Of a stretch of 64,000 nt of DNA, positions 34,654 to 44,004 are shown one piece after another. This DNA is from Paramesorhizobium endophyticum (GTDB lineage Bacteria > Pseudomonadota > Alphaproteobacteria > Rhizobiales > Rhizobiaceae), in contig NZ_BMHH01000006.1 of the NCBI RefSeq assembly GCF_014640615.1, positions 62,001 through 126,000 on the forward strand, written 5' to 3'. Each line of letters starts with the position of its first letter. The first letter of the stretch is position 1. Under the pieces are notes generated by a model that made no database searches, had not been told where the DNA came from, and saw nothing but the letters and a program-made list of their open reading frames with translations. A program made the position numbers and the translations under genes.

Positions 34654-36972
34654 ATGATGAACCAGATTCGCATTCAGCCGCATGATCATAGAGAAAGTGG
34701 CACCTGTTGCGGGCCGGACGGTCATGGCCGTGCCAAACCGCAGCATCAGCATGTGAGCGAAAGCGCCTGCGGTAGTCCGAAGGAAAATGACTCGTGCTGC
34801 AGCGGTTCCCACGATCATAATGACGACGACCATGGCCACGACGATCACAACAGGGAAATCGCCGCGACGGCCCACAGCTTCCGTTTCACGGTCGAGGGAA
34901 TGGATTGTGCCTCCTGTGCTGCGAAGATCGACACAGCGGTGCGCCGGCTGCCCGGTGTGCGCGATGTCTCGGTTTCAGTCACCAAAGGCAGGATGACGGT
35001 CAATCACGATGGCACTGCGACGGCCGAAGAAATCGCCGCCAAGGTCACCGGGCTGGGCTACAAGACATCCCTCTTCGCCCATGAAAGGGGGGAAAAGCCG
35101 GCGGAAAGGGGGGGAACATCTCCGTGGTGGGGGACCCCAAAAGCGGCAATGCTGTTCGTTTCGGGTGGTTCTCTCCTTGCCGCCTATGGTCTCAGCCATT
35201 TTTATCCTTCCCTCGAACCTTGGGCCTTCACGGCCGCAATGCTGGTCAGCCTCGTGCCGATTGCCCGCCGCGCCCTCATGGCGGTGGTCAACGGCACGCC
35301 CTTTTCCATTGAGATGCTGATGACCATCGCGGCTCTCGGCGCGCTCGTCATCGGTGCGACCGAGGAAGCGGCGATGGTGGTTTTCCTGTTCCTCATGGGC
35401 GAATTGCTGGAAGGCGTGGCGGCAGGACGAGCGCGGGCGAGCATCCAATCGCTGACCGCGCTGGTACCGAAGACGGCTTTTCTCGAGCGCGATGGATCGA
35501 CGAGGGAAGTCCCGGCGGAGGATTTGCAGGTCGGTGACGTGATCGCCGTGCGCCCCGGAGACCGTGTGCCCGCCGATGGCGATATCCTCTCCGGGAGAAG
35601 CGCCGTCGATGAAGCCCCTGTGACGGGTGAAAGCACGCCTGTTGCCAAGGAAGTGGGTGACAAGGTCTTCGCCGGCACGATCAATGGCGATGGCGTGCTG
35701 CGCGTAAAAGTGACGGCAGCGGCGAGCGACAACACCATCGCCCGCGTTGTGCGTCTGGTGGAGGAGGCGCAGGAGGCCAAGGCTCCGACCGAGCGCTTCA
35801 TCAACCGCTTCTCCACTTATTATACGCCGCTCGTCGTGGTGGTGGCGGCGCTGGTCGCGGTTCTGCCACCGCTCGTCATGGGCGCGAGCTGGAACGAATG
35901 GATTTACAAGGGCCTTGCGATCCTGCTGATCGGCTGCCCCTGCGCGCTTGTTATCTCCACCCCGGCAGCCATTGCGGCGGCGCTTTCCTCTGGGGCGCGG
36001 CGCGGCCTCTTGATGAAGGGCGGCGCAGTGCTGGAAACTATCGGCAAGATCAATGCCGCCTGCTTCGACAAGACCGGTACGCTCAGCGAGGGCAAGCCGC
36101 GGGTGACGGATGTATTCCCCGCCGCCAATAACGAGAAGGAGCTGCTGCGCTATGCAGCCTCGCTCGGCGCGGGTTCCAGCCATCCGCTCTCTGTGGCGAT
36201 CGTCACGGCGGCGGCGGCGCGTGGATTGGAACGCTTGCCTATCACGGAAAGCAGGGCGCATGGCGGCAAGGGCGTCTCGGGCCGGGCTGGTGCGGTGGAG
36301 CTGTTCCTTGGCTCGCCGCAGGCGGCGGCGGAGTTGGCGGCGCTGCCTGACGATCTGGCTGCCCGGATTGCGACCTGCAACGATGAGGGCAAGACCGTGT
36401 CGGTGCTCGTTGCCGACAAGAAAATCGCCGGAGCTATCGCCATGCGGGACGAGCCGCGCGCCGATGCGGTGGCGGGCTTGAAGCGGCTGAAAGAGGCAGG
36501 CATCCGCACGGTAATGCTGACCGGCGACAACCGGCGCACGGCGGCGGCCATCGGGCGTGAGCTAGACATCGAGGCACGGGCCGAGCTTTTGCCCGAGGAC
36601 AAGCAGAGGATCGTCGGCGAGTTGCGCCGCGAGGGTCTTGTTGTCGCCAAGGTTGGCGACGGCATCAACGATGCGCCAGCGCTCGCCGCCGCAGATGTCG
36701 GCATCGCCATGGGAGGCGGCACGGATGTGGCGCTTGAGACGGCGGACGCGGCTGTCTTGCACGGACGGGTGAGCGACGTGGCGGAGATGATCGACCTCTC
36801 CAAGCGCACCATGCGCAATATTCGCCAGAACATCACCATCGCGCTCGGGCTAAAGGTCGTCTTCTTCGGCACGACGATCATCGGCATCACCGGGCTTTGG
36901 CCAGCGATCCTTGCCGATACCGGGGCGACGGTGCTGGTGACGATGAATGCGCTTCGGCTACTGCGTAAGTAA
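34654..36972 (+). CDS. zntA: Zn/Cd/Pb-translocating P1B-type ATPase
   Basis: This protein exports divalent soft metals from the cytoplasm. The 772-aa protein starts with a Cys/His-rich tail (CCGPDGH, CCSGSHDHNDDDHGHDDHN), then an HMA domain with GMDCASC (Cys85, Cys88). Eight expected membrane helices follow, with the transport motif CPC at 428-430, phosphorylation DKTGT from 472, SSHPLS, and GDGINDAPAL. CPC with a nearby ZntR-like regulator places it in the P1B-2 Zn/Cd/Pb group. I chose ATG 34654, preceded by GAGGG; the longer frame from 34606 would start inside the operator. Confidence 0.93.
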   Translation: MMNQIRIQPHDHRESGTCCGPDGHGRAKPQHQHVSESACGSPKENDSCCSGSHDHNDDDHGHDDHNREIAATAHSFRFTVEGMDCASCAAKIDTAVRRLPGVRDVSVSVTKGRMTVNHDGTATAEEIAAKVTGLGYKTSLFAHERGEKPAERGGTSPWWGTPKAAMLFVSGGSLLAAYGLSHFYPSLEPWAFTAAMLVSLVPIARRALMAVVNGTPFSIEMLMTIAALGALVIGATEEAAMVVFLFLMGELLEGVAAGRARASIQSLTALVPKTAFLERDGSTREVPAEDLQVGDVIAVRPGDRVPADGDILSGRSAVDEAPVTGESTPVAKEVGDKVFAGTINGDGVLRVKVTAAASDNTIARVVRLVEEAQEAKAPTERFINRFSTYYTPLVVVVAALVAVLPPLVMGASWNEWIYKGLAILLIGCPCALVISTPAAIAAALSSGARRGLLMKGGAVLETIGKINAACFDKTGTLSEGKPRVTDVFPAANNEKELLRYAASLGAGSSHPLSVAIVTAAAARGLERLPITESRAHGGKGVSGRAGAVELFLGSPQAAAELAALPDDLAARIATCNDEGKTVSVLVADKKIAGAIAMRDEPRADAVAGLKRLKEAGIRTVMLTGDNRRTAAAIGRELDIEARAELLPEDKQRIVGELRREGLVVAKVGDGINDAPALAAADVGIAMGGGTDVALETADAAVLHGRVSDVAEMIDLSKRTMRNIRQNITIALGLKVVFFGTTIIGITGLWPAILADTGATVLVTMNALRLLRK

Positions 36973-37015
36973 ATGAATCGAAAATAGGAGCGCTCGGTCC
37001 CCTCTTCACGATTCG

Positions 37016-37465
37016 CTATTTCCCGATAAGCTGCTGTATCCGCGCCTTATATTGCTTTGCAAAGGCGAGGTGCTGGGGGTTGACGTCGCGCAGTTCGTCG
37101 ACCAGTTGCGGCTCGTTTTCCGCTTCGGCGGCGGCGAGGCTACCCATCAGGGCGAAATAGCCGACGATGTAGTCGCGCGCCTTTATCCCATGCTTCGAGA
37201 GGACCGCCATCACATCGGGCCGTTTTTCGACTCCGGCGGTGAGCGAGTCGAGCGTTACCGGTCCGGTGGGCGCTTCCTCGTCCTGCGCCGCCAGATTGAG
37301 CGTTTGCAGTTCCGTCTGCACCGCTTCCATCCGGGTAAGGAAATCATCGGTGAGATGAAAGGCGTTGACTTCCTTCTGCGTCGCCAGCGAGGCTTGCGCG
37401 GCGGAGGCGGGTGCCATCAGGGGAGCGAGGATGAAGCTTAGGAGCAGCAGGCGCAGCACGCTCAT
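37016..37465 (-). CDS. Exported hypothetical protein coupled to metA
   Basis: The 149-aa precursor has a signal peptide ([22 protein letters not shown], about 22 residues) and an alpha-helical mature part ([38 protein letters not shown]). I do not recognise a family. Its ATG overlaps the metA stop by 4 bp, so it should be translated with metA and come under the same SAM-II control. A periplasmic role is inferred from the signal only. Confidence 0.7.
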   Translation of the reverse strand: MSVLRLLLLSFILAPLMAPASAAQASLATQKEVNAFHLTDDFLTRMEAVQTELQTLNLAAQDEEAPTGPVTLDSLTAGVEKRPDVMAVLSKHGIKARDYIVGYFALMGSLAAAEAENEPQLVDELRDVNPQHLAFAKQYKARIQQLIGK

Positions 37466-38385
37466 CGATTGCTTCCGATCTTTGCCAGGTCATATTCGGT
37501 GGTCTGGTAGACCCGGTTGATCCAATTGCCGAAGAGCAGATGCGCATGGGAGCGCCAGCGGTTGAGCGGCGGATGCAGGGGATTGTCGCCGGGAAAATAC
37601 TCATGCGGCAACTCGACCGGCACACCTGCGGAGACATCGCGATCATACTCCTCCTTGAGCGAGGTGGAATCATATTCGATGTGGTTGAACATATAGAGCC
37701 GGTTGCCGGTGGGCTCCGTCATCAGGCACGGGCCGGTCTCGTCCGATTCGATCAGTACATCGAGGCCCGATCCGGGCGGGATGTCGCCGGCGCGCACCTC
37801 GGTCCAGCGCGAGACGGGGATGGAGAAATCGTCGGAGAACCCGGCAAGATAGGGCGAAGCGGGCGCGTTGTTGCTGTGCCGGAACACGCCGAAAGCCTTC
37901 TTTTCCAGCGTGTATTTCGGCAGGCGATGGAAATGCCAGGCCGCGGCCATCGCGCCCCAGCAGATGAAGAAGGAGGAATGGACATTGGTAGTCGTCCATT
38001 CGAAAATGCGCGTGAGCTCGTCCCAATAGGTGACGTCCTCGAAGGGCAGCAGCTCAACCGGCGCGCCGGTGACGATGAAGCCGTCGAATTTGCGGTCCGC
38101 GATCTCCTCCCAGGTCTGGTAGAAGGTGATGAGATGCTCTTCGGGCGTGTTCTTGGCCTTGTGGTTGCCGATGCGCACCAGCGTCAGTTCCACCTGCAGC
38201 GGCGAAGCTCCAATCAGCCGGGCGAACTGTGTTTCCGTGCGGATCTTGTTCGGCATGAGGTTCAAGAGCCCGATCTGCAGGGGGCGGATGTCCTGGCGCA
38301 GCGCGGTGCGCTCGTCCATCACGGAGACGCCCTCACGCACCAGCACTTCGCGGGCGGGAAGCTCATCGGGTATCTTGATCGGCAT
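37462..38385 (-). CDS. metA: Homoserine O-acetyltransferase (MetA family)
   Basis: MetA acylates homoserine in the first committed step of methionine synthesis. The 307-aa protein has nucleophile Cys142 (FFICWGA), His235 and Glu237 (NHIEYD), the standard catalytic set at the standard positions. Residue 111 is Glu (GAPVELLPF). In characterised MetA proteins Glu111 goes with acetyl-CoA and Gly111 with succinyl-CoA, so acetyl transfer is predicted. I chose ATG 38385 with GGAGT upstream; the longer frame is riboswitch RNA. A SAM-II aptamer and terminator precede it. It overlaps the exported-protein gene. Confidence 0.95.
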   Translation of the reverse strand: MPIKIPDELPAREVLVREGVSVMDERTALRQDIRPLQIGLLNLMPNKIRTETQFARLIGASPLQVELTLVRIGNHKAKNTPEEHLITFYQTWEEIADRKFDGFIVTGAPVELLPFEDVTYWDELTRIFEWTTTNVHSSFFICWGAMAAAWHFHRLPKYTLEKKAFGVFRHSNNAPASPYLAGFSDDFSIPVSRWTEVRAGDIPPGSGLDVLIESDETGPCLMTEPTGNRLYMFNHIEYDSTSLKEEYDRDVSAGVPVELPHEYFPGDNPLHPPLNRWRSHAHLLFGNWINRVYQTTEYDLAKIGSNR

Positions 38386-38400
38386 CACATTACTCCAAAC

Positions 38401-38434
38401 AAAAAGACCGGCGGGCGATATGCGCCGGCCGGTC
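38401..38434 (-). terminator. Intrinsic terminator between SAM-II aptamer and metA
   Basis: On the minus strand GACCGGCCGGCG and CGCCCGCCGGTC pair (one mismatch) around a short loop, followed by TTTTTG. The T-tract ends 15 nt before the metA start codon. It lies about 24 nt after the aptamer and could couple ligand binding to termination. Confidence 0.8.
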
Positions 38435-38457
38435 CCCAATGGATTCATGTATCCATC

Positions 38458-38513
38458 GGCCACTTTAGCAAGTTGTTTAACGTGGCTGCAAGCCGGCCGG
38501 CCAAATCACCACA
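38458..38513 (-). ncRNA. SAM-II riboswitch (metA/SAM_alpha motif)
   Basis: The minus strand reads GUGGUGAUUUGGCCGG, then CGGCUUGCAGCCACGUU, then AAACAACUUGCUAAAGUGG. GUGG pairs with CCAC (P1), UGAUUUG is the conserved loop, and GCUAAA is the conserved 3' segment of the H-type pseudoknot. All match the alphaproteobacterial SAM-II aptamer. It controls metA and probably the coupled exported protein; binding of S-adenosylmethionine should lower expression. Confidence 0.9.
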
Positions 38514-38572
38514 CATTCCAGAAACCTTTTAGGCCTCCTGCCCCTTTGCGTCAATGGAAGCGATGGGCTAAA

Positions 38573-38614
38573 GCATGATCCCGAAAAGTTGCAGACTTTT
38601 CGGATAAGATTATA
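38573..38614. repeat. Dispersed palindromic repeat, copy 3
   Basis: GCATGATCCCGAAAAGTTGC and the complementary ACTTTTCGGATAAGATTAT form a hairpin between the divergent metA leader and hisC. It is the most canonical of the four copies in the window (others at 24638, 27630 and 56963). Confidence 0.75.
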
Positions 38615-38656
38615 CGCCGAACAAATTGTGGCGCTCTATTTTTCAGGATCGTTCCC

Positions 38657-39757
38657 ATGACTTCGCTCGACCGTCCCACTCCGAAAGCCGGTGTCCTCGA
38701 TATCGCGGCTTATGTTCCCGGCAAGGCAGGCGCACCCGGCGCGGCGAAGGTCTATAAGCTCTCGGCGAATGAGTCGCCGCTGGGACCGAGCCCCCATGCC
38801 GTAGAGGCCTACCGGTCGGTTGAGCCGGGCCTCGGCATCTATCCGGACGGGCAATCGAAAGTCCTGAAGACGGCAATCGCCGAAGCGAACGGACTTAACC
38901 CAGCCAATATTCTTTGCGGCAACGGATCGGGCGAGCTTCTGAGCTATCTCGCGGAAGCCTATCTCGCGCCCGGCGATGAGGCTGTTATCACCGAACACGG
39001 CTTCCTGCTCTATAAGGTGCAGACGCTGGCTGCGGGCGCAACGCCTGTCACGGTGAAGGAGAAGGACGCGCGGGTCGATGTCGATGCGGTTCTTGCTGCC
39101 GTCACACCCCGGACCAAGGCCGTCTTCATCGCCAATCCGAACAATCCGACCGGAACATATCTGCCGTTCGAGGAGGTGCGGCGACTCCATGCCGGGCTGC
39201 CGACACATGTGCTGCTCGTCCTCGACGCGGCTTACTGCGAATATGTCCGCCGCAACGATTATGAAGCGGGGGTGGAACTGGTGTCGTCCAGCGAGAATGT
39301 CGTGATGATCCGCACCTTCTCGAAGGTCTATGGCCTGCCGGGCCTGCGCATCGGCTGGATGTATGCGCCTGTTCATATCATCGATGCAATCGACCGGCTG
39401 CGCGCGCCGTTCAATCTGAACAGCGCCGCCATCGCGGCTGGCGTCGCCGCGATCAGGGACAAGGCGCATGTGGAGAAATCGGTCGCCTATAATGAGAAAT
39501 GGCTCACCTGGCTTCACGAGGAATTGACCGCGCTGGGCCTCAAGGTCACGCCCTCGGTCGCCAATTTCCTGCTCATCCATTTTCCTGACGAGAATCCGGA
39601 GAAATCGGCGGAGAAGGCAGACGCTTATCTGACTGAGCGGGGCTATATCCTGCGCCGGGTCACCTCCTATGGGTTCCCCAACGCGCTGCGCTTGACCGTC
39701 GGCCCGGAAGAGGCCAATCGCGGCGTCGTTGCCGCTCTCGCCGAATTTTTGAAGTAA
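38657..39757 (+). CDS. hisC: Histidinol-phosphate/aromatic aminotransferase
   Basis: HisC is a PLP-dependent aminotransferase of histidine synthesis, and this type also transaminates aromatic keto acids. The 366-aa protein has the N-terminal [40 protein letters not shown], and the PLP lysine Lys223 in [16 protein letters not shown]. It lies 4 bp upstream of tyrC, and co-transcription with prephenate dehydrogenase suggests it acts in tyrosine and phenylalanine synthesis as well as, or instead of, histidine synthesis. Confidence 0.92.
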   Translation: MTSLDRPTPKAGVLDIAAYVPGKAGAPGAAKVYKLSANESPLGPSPHAVEAYRSVEPGLGIYPDGQSKVLKTAIAEANGLNPANILCGNGSGELLSYLAEAYLAPGDEAVITEHGFLLYKVQTLAAGATPVTVKEKDARVDVDAVLAAVTPRTKAVFIANPNNPTGTYLPFEEVRRLHAGLPTHVLLVLDAAYCEYVRRNDYEAGVELVSSSENVVMIRTFSKVYGLPGLRIGWMYAPVHIIDAIDRLRAPFNLNSAAIAAGVAAIRDKAHVEKSVAYNEKWLTWLHEELTALGLKVTPSVANFLLIHFPDENPEKSAEKADAYLTERGYILRRVTSYGFPNALRLTVGPEEANRGVVAALAEFLK

Positions 39758-39761
39758 AGCC

Positions 39762-40703
39762 ATGCTGGACATTCATTTTGAGAAGATCGCGCTTGTTGGT
39801 ATCGGCCTCATCGGTTCCTCGCTGGCGCGGGTGATCCGCCGCGAGGGGCTGGCAGGCCACATCGCTATCGCCACCCGCAGCGCGGAAACGCTTGACCGGG
39901 CGGAGGAGCTGGGTCTTGGCGACAGCTACACGACGGATAATGCAGAAGCCGTGAAAAACGCCGATCTGGTGGTCGTGTCGGTTCCGGTAGGATCTTCAGG
40001 GCTGGTGGCTAAGCAGATTGCCGGTAGCCTCAAAGAGGGCGCCATCGTCAGTGATGTCGGCTCCACCAAGGGGTCGGTCATCGCGCAGATGCAGCCGGAA
40101 CTGCCTGACAATGTCCACTTCATTCCCGGCCATCCGATTGCCGGCACCGAATATTCCGGACCGGACGCGGGCTTTGCCGAGCTTTTCACCGGGCGCTGGT
40201 GCATCCTCACCCCTCTGCCGGACGCCGACGAAGAGGCCATCGCCAGGCTCTCCGCCTTCTGGGAGGCGTGTGGCTCGCGAGTGGACCGGATGGACCCGCA
40301 GCATCACGACCAGGTGCTCGCCATCGTCTCGCATCTGCCGCATCTCATCGCCTACAACATTGTCGGCACGGCAAGCGATGTGGAGAAAGTCACGAAGTCG
40401 GAAGTGATTAAGTATTCCGCTTCCGGTTTTCGCGATTTCACCCGCCTTGCCTCGTCCGATCCGACGATGTGGCGCGATATCTGCCTTCACAACAAGGATG
40501 CGATCCTCGAAATGCTGGGTCGCTTCTCGGAAGATCTCGCCTCATTGCAGCGCATGATCCGCTGGGGCGATGCGGATGGCCTGTTCGATCTTTTCACGCG
40601 CACGCGTGCCGTGCGCCGCGGCATTATCGAGGCGGGGCAGGAAGTGGACGCACCGGATTTCGGCCGTCAGGCCGCTGCGTCAAAGGGCCGGGATCGTACC
40701 TAG
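39762..40703 (+). CDS. tyrC: Prephenate/arogenate dehydrogenase family protein
   Basis: This enzyme oxidatively decarboxylates prephenate or arogenate in tyrosine synthesis. The 313-aa protein has an N-terminal Rossmann fold with VGIGLIGSSLAR, DVGSTKGSVI and PGHPIAGTEYSGPDAG, and a helical C-terminal domain (HLPHLIAYNIVG) typical of PDH. It follows hisC after 4 bp. Its 3' end overlaps the convergent DUF2125 gene by 24 bp. Confidence 0.92.
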   Translation: MLDIHFEKIALVGIGLIGSSLARVIRREGLAGHIAIATRSAETLDRAEELGLGDSYTTDNAEAVKNADLVVVSVPVGSSGLVAKQIAGSLKEGAIVSDVGSTKGSVIAQMQPELPDNVHFIPGHPIAGTEYSGPDAGFAELFTGRWCILTPLPDADEEAIARLSAFWEACGSRVDRMDPQHHDQVLAIVSHLPHLIAYNIVGTASDVEKVTKSEVIKYSASGFRDFTRLASSDPTMWRDICLHNKDAILEMLGRFSEDLASLQRMIRWGDADGLFDLFTRTRAVRRGIIEAGQEVDAPDFGRQAAASKGRDRT

Positions 40704-41696
40704 TGGGATGAAGCCTGCCGTCGCCTTGCCGTCCTTGACATTGACGGTGAGGGTCGGCGCGCCGTTTTCGTCCTTGGGCATGGCCGAGAGCGCGAAAAGC
40801 AGAGTCGAGATGTTGCGCCGCTGATCGGGGAAAAGGGCCTGCGCCGTCTCACCCAGCGCCTGCGGATTGACGAGGCTGAGGCGGAACGTGCCGTTGATGA
40901 GGCCTTCATCGTCAACCGAGAACGGGCCGGAAAGAGTCAGCGATCCACCCGAGGGAAGCGAAATCACGGCTTTCCTGATTTCGCCGGATTGCCCGCGCAG
41001 CCGTTCCTCGACCGGCCCCGGCCGTGAGGCGAGGATGCTTGCTGCATCGGCAAAGACCACATCTGCGGAGCCTGAAAGCGGCGGCAGGGCCGTGTCGCCG
41101 ATGGCAGCCTCGGAAAGCGTCAGCCCATTGAAGGTAGCATTCGTCTGCAGCGGGCCTTTAAAGCCGCTTGCCTCGAAATGCATGTTGGCGACTCGCGCGA
41201 GCGGTGTCGTACTCGTGGTCTCGTTGCGAATGCTGATGCTCAAATCCTTGGCATCGGTGGCCACGCGCGACGGGATGGGGCGGATGAGCTCGGCGCTCGA
41301 CGTCAGCTTGTTCCAGCGAAGTTCCAGCGGCATCAGGCCGGGGACGCTTACAAAAGCGGGGCTGGTGATTTCGCTCGTCAGGCTGCGGGGCGCATAGATC
41401 GGCGAGCCGGATTGGATGCGCCCGGCGAGGAAGGAAATGCCGGCTGTGGGGCGCTGCCAGGAAATGCTGTCGCAGACGACATCGAGGCGCAGCGGATAGC
41501 CTGACGTGTGGAGATTCTCACAATTGGCGGAAATGCCCCTGGCGGAAAGCCTGGCGAGATCGGCCTCGGCGCGGGCCTCGATCTGTCCGGCGGCATAGAA
41601 CCAGCCTGCCGTATAGCCGGCGGCGCCGATGAACAGCGCGCCCGCCAGCAACAGCCAGCCTTTGCTTTTTCTTGTCTGCGAAACGCTTGACGGCAT
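40680..41696 (-). CDS. DUF2125 domain-containing membrane-anchored protein
   Basis: The 338-aa protein has an N-terminal anchor (about 12-33, LLLAGALFIGAAGYTAGWFY) and a periplasmic beta-rich body with GYPLRLDVVCDS and SGSPIYAPRSL, typical of DUF2125 in alphaproteobacteria. The function is unknown; an envelope role is likely. I chose ATG 41696 with GAGG 8 nt upstream over the in-frame GTG 41717. It overlaps the end of tyrC. Confidence 0.82.
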   Translation of the reverse strand: MPSSVSQTRKSKGWLLLAGALFIGAAGYTAGWFYAAGQIEARAEADLARLSARGISANCENLHTSGYPLRLDVVCDSISWQRPTAGISFLAGRIQSGSPIYAPRSLTSEITSPAFVSVPGLMPLELRWNKLTSSAELIRPIPSRVATDAKDLSISIRNETTSTTPLARVANMHFEASGFKGPLQTNATFNGLTLSEAAIGDTALPPLSGSADVVFADAASILASRPGPVEERLRGQSGEIRKAVISLPSGGSLTLSGPFSVDDEGLINGTFRLSLVNPQALGETAQALFPDQRRNISTLLFALSAMPKDENGAPTLTVNVKDGKATAGFIPLGTIPAL

Positions 41697-41764
41697 AAAG
41701 AAAGCCTCATTATTCACTTAGCGTTGTCTTCAGCACTCGCCGGATGCCGAGCATAAGAATGGAT

Positions 41765-42292
41765 ATGAGCGATTTTTGGGTGTTTGGCTATGGCTCCCTG
41801 ATGTGGAGGCCGGGTTTTGCCCATGTTGAGACGGCGCGCGCCCATCTTCGGGGCTATCGAAGGGCGCTCTGCATTCGTTCCCATACCCATCGCGGTACGC
41901 CGGAGCGTCCGGGCCTCGTGCTGGGGCTTGACCGGGGCGGCTCCTGCCTTGGCCTTGCCTTCCGTGTGCCCGGCGAACTTGCCGATGAGGTGCTTCCTTA
42001 TTTGCGCGCCCGCGAGCTTATCAGCCATGTCTACTTTGAAAAGCGCCTTCCCGTGCGCCTAAATGACGGGCGTTTGGTGGAGGCGCTGACCTATGTGGCC
42101 GACCGGCGCCACCGGCAATATGCCGGTGCGCTTCTCGCGGCGGAGGCGGCGGAGATCGTCGCGGGGGCCTGGGGCCAGTCAGGGGCCAATGTCGATTATG
42201 TGGTGAGCACGGTCGATCATTTGCGCAAGATGGGCATCCGAGATCACGGGCTGGAAAACGTGGCGGCGCTGCTTCCCAGCCCGGTTTCCTAG
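41765..42292 (+). CDS. Gamma-glutamylcyclotransferase (ChaC-like)
   Basis: ChaC-type enzymes cleave glutathione to 5-oxoproline and Cys-Gly. The protein starts MSDFWVFGYGSLMWRPGF, with the substrate-binding YGSL, then GYRRALCIRSHTHRGT, GLVLGLDRGGSC and a YFEKRLPV segment that should hold the catalytic Glu. ATG 41759 and 41744 are in-frame alternatives. It shares a short divergent region with the DUF2125 gene and overlaps convergent plsC by 4 bp. Confidence 0.87.
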   Translation: MSDFWVFGYGSLMWRPGFAHVETARAHLRGYRRALCIRSHTHRGTPERPGLVLGLDRGGSCLGLAFRVPGELADEVLPYLRARELISHVYFEKRLPVRLNDGRLVEALTYVADRRHRQYAGALLAAEAAEIVAGAWGQSGANVDYVVSTVDHLRKMGIRDHGLENVAALLPSPVS

Positions 42293-43089
42293 TGATTTTC
42301 CGGCAGCTCGACGCCTAATTCCTTTAACCGCTGGATGGTCGTCGGCGGCATGGGCGGCGGGTTCTCATCCTTCGCCGCCTCGATCAGAAGTTCGTCGCAG
42401 GCGGCTTCCGTCACTTCAATCAGGCGCTTCAGGAAGGTTTCCTTGTCGAGTCCGGGCTCGATGGGAGGCAGCACGCGGCAGCGAATTGTGCCGGGATAAC
42501 GCAGGAACTTGCGGCGCGGCCAGTAGAGGCCGGCATTGTGTGCGATGGGCACCACGGGCAGGCCGAGATCGGCATAAAGATGGGTGATGCCGCTCTTATA
42601 TTGGGGCGGCGCGCCGGGGGCGCGGCGGGTGCCTTCGGGGTAAATCAGGATCTGCCGGCCGTCGGCAACGGCCTTGCGCGTGCCAAGCGTGATCGAACGC
42701 AGCGCGGCGGCGCGGCTGCCTCTGTCGATGGGGATCATCCGCATCTTGGCGACATACCAGCCGAAAAGCGGAATCCACATCAGCTCCCGCTTGAGGATCA
42801 GCACCGGGTCGTCAAGCTTGGGCAGGAAGGCATAGGTGTCCCAAAAGGACTGGTGCTTGGGCGCGCAGATATAGGCGCCCTCGGGAATGTTCTCCAATCC
42901 ATCTATGACATAATCGGTTCCGGCAATCGTTTTCTGGAGCCAGAGATTGGATCGGGCCCAGTTTTTCGGGACGATCCATGCCTTCTTGCGCGGCATGAAA
43001 AAATAAACCGGTGCCAGCACGATCATCTGGATGATGGTGTTGAGATAAAGCGCTGCATTGAACAGCAATGAACGGATAATGATAATCAC
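42289..43089 (-). CDS. plsC: 1-acyl-sn-glycerol-3-phosphate acyltransferase
   Basis: PlsC acylates lysophosphatidic acid to phosphatidic acid at the inner membrane. With GTG 43089 as start the protein is 266 aa and begins MIIIIRSLLFNAALYLNT, a membrane helix. The HX4D acyltransferase motif is HQSFWD (His79, Asp84), and EGTR is at 152-155, with MIPIDRGSR between them. TTG 43107 is an alternative. The C terminus is Pro-rich and hydrophilic. It lies downstream of the DUF218 gene on the same strand. Confidence 0.88.
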   Translation of the reverse strand: MIIIIRSLLFNAALYLNTIIQMIVLAPVYFFMPRKKAWIVPKNWARSNLWLQKTIAGTDYVIDGLENIPEGAYICAPKHQSFWDTYAFLPKLDDPVLILKRELMWIPLFGWYVAKMRMIPIDRGSRAAALRSITLGTRKAVADGRQILIYPEGTRRAPGAPPQYKSGITHLYADLGLPVVPIAHNAGLYWPRRKFLRYPGTIRCRVLPPIEPGLDKETFLKRLIEVTEAACDELLIEAAKDENPPPMPPTTIQRLKELGVELPENH

Positions 43090-43161
43090 GAGCGCCCGCC
43101 CCGACAAAGAAATACGCGGCGCAATCGATATCGCAGGACACCTCAGCCGTAAAGCGCGCGA

Positions 43162-43905
43162 TCAACCGGCGGTGTGGGGTTCGACGAATATCCCCCGGAC
43201 CATGGAGCGCAGATATTTCACATATTCGATCAAGAGCAAGCGGAGCGCATCGCCCTGCTTTATCCAGCTATCCTCATTAAGATCGTTCTTGATGACCGGA
43301 TAAGGGATGAAATCGACGTGGGGCATGGCGCGCGTCAGTTCGGCCAGGCTGCGCGGCATATGGTAATTGCTGGTGACGACGATGACGTGGCGATAGTCAT
43401 GGGCCTTGATCCATTTGGCGCTTTCGGTCGCGTTGCCTACCGTATCGAGCGCCGAACGGTCGAGATCGATGCAGCAATTGAACAGGCTGTCATCGGCATG
43501 GGTAACACGCTTCAGCGCATCCTTCTTCGTTGCCGGATGAACGCCGCTGATCAGAAGCCGCTTGCCCTTGCCGTTTTTCAGAAGATCGACCGCCGTTTCG
43601 ATGCGCGCCTGCCCGCCGGTAAGCACGATAATGCCTTCCGCGGCCGCCAGCGTCTCCGGCTCGCGCATATTGGTGACCATTTCGCTGAAGGCAAAGAATC
43701 CTACCGCGAAGGCGAGCACGATCAGCGACAGCAGGATCGTCACGGGCTGGAAGAATTTGCGCAAGCGGGTGAAAAGGCGGTTCATGAGACGGATCAGCAG
43801 GCGGCGTTCGCCATCGGAAGCCCGCGTTGTGGTGGCGCGGCCTTCAGCTTGATGCGCGCGGTGGGTTTCTTCCACCGGAGCGACCGAGGCGAATTGCGTT
43901 TCCAT
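43162..43905 (-). CDS. YdcF/DUF218 family membrane protein
   Basis: DUF218 proteins (E. coli YdcF, SanA, ElyC) are envelope proteins with a Rossmann-like fold, some linked to peptidoglycan or lipid-carrier metabolism. The 247-aa protein has a cytoplasmic basic N terminus, one membrane segment (LLSLIVLAFAVGFFAF), and GIIVLTGGQARIETA, KRLLISGVHP, NATESAKWI and VVTSNYHMPRSLAEL, the family core. ATG 43920 is an in-frame alternative start. It lies between ftsX and plsC, all on the minus strand, so it may belong to one envelope operon. Confidence 0.83.
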   Translation of the reverse strand: METQFASVAPVEETHRAHQAEGRATTTRASDGERRLLIRLMNRLFTRLRKFFQPVTILLSLIVLAFAVGFFAFSEMVTNMREPETLAAAEGIIVLTGGQARIETAVDLLKNGKGKRLLISGVHPATKKDALKRVTHADDSLFNCCIDLDRSALDTVGNATESAKWIKAHDYRHVIVVTSNYHMPRSLAELTRAMPHVDFIPYPVIKNDLNEDSWIKQGDALRLLLIEYVKYLRSMVRGIFVEPHTAG

Positions 43906-44004
43906 TGCCACAGCATACAAGGCAAATGAGTCCGGGAACAGCGGTGTGTGGCCATGCGGGGCAAATTTTCTCCTTATCCATGGAAAAACGCGCGATTCAG
44001 GGCA

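Noticed and set aside
34975-36261. 428-codon minus-strand open frame inside the P1B ATPase gene
   Set aside because: It is opposite a fully conserved ATPase coding region and shows no motif of its own.
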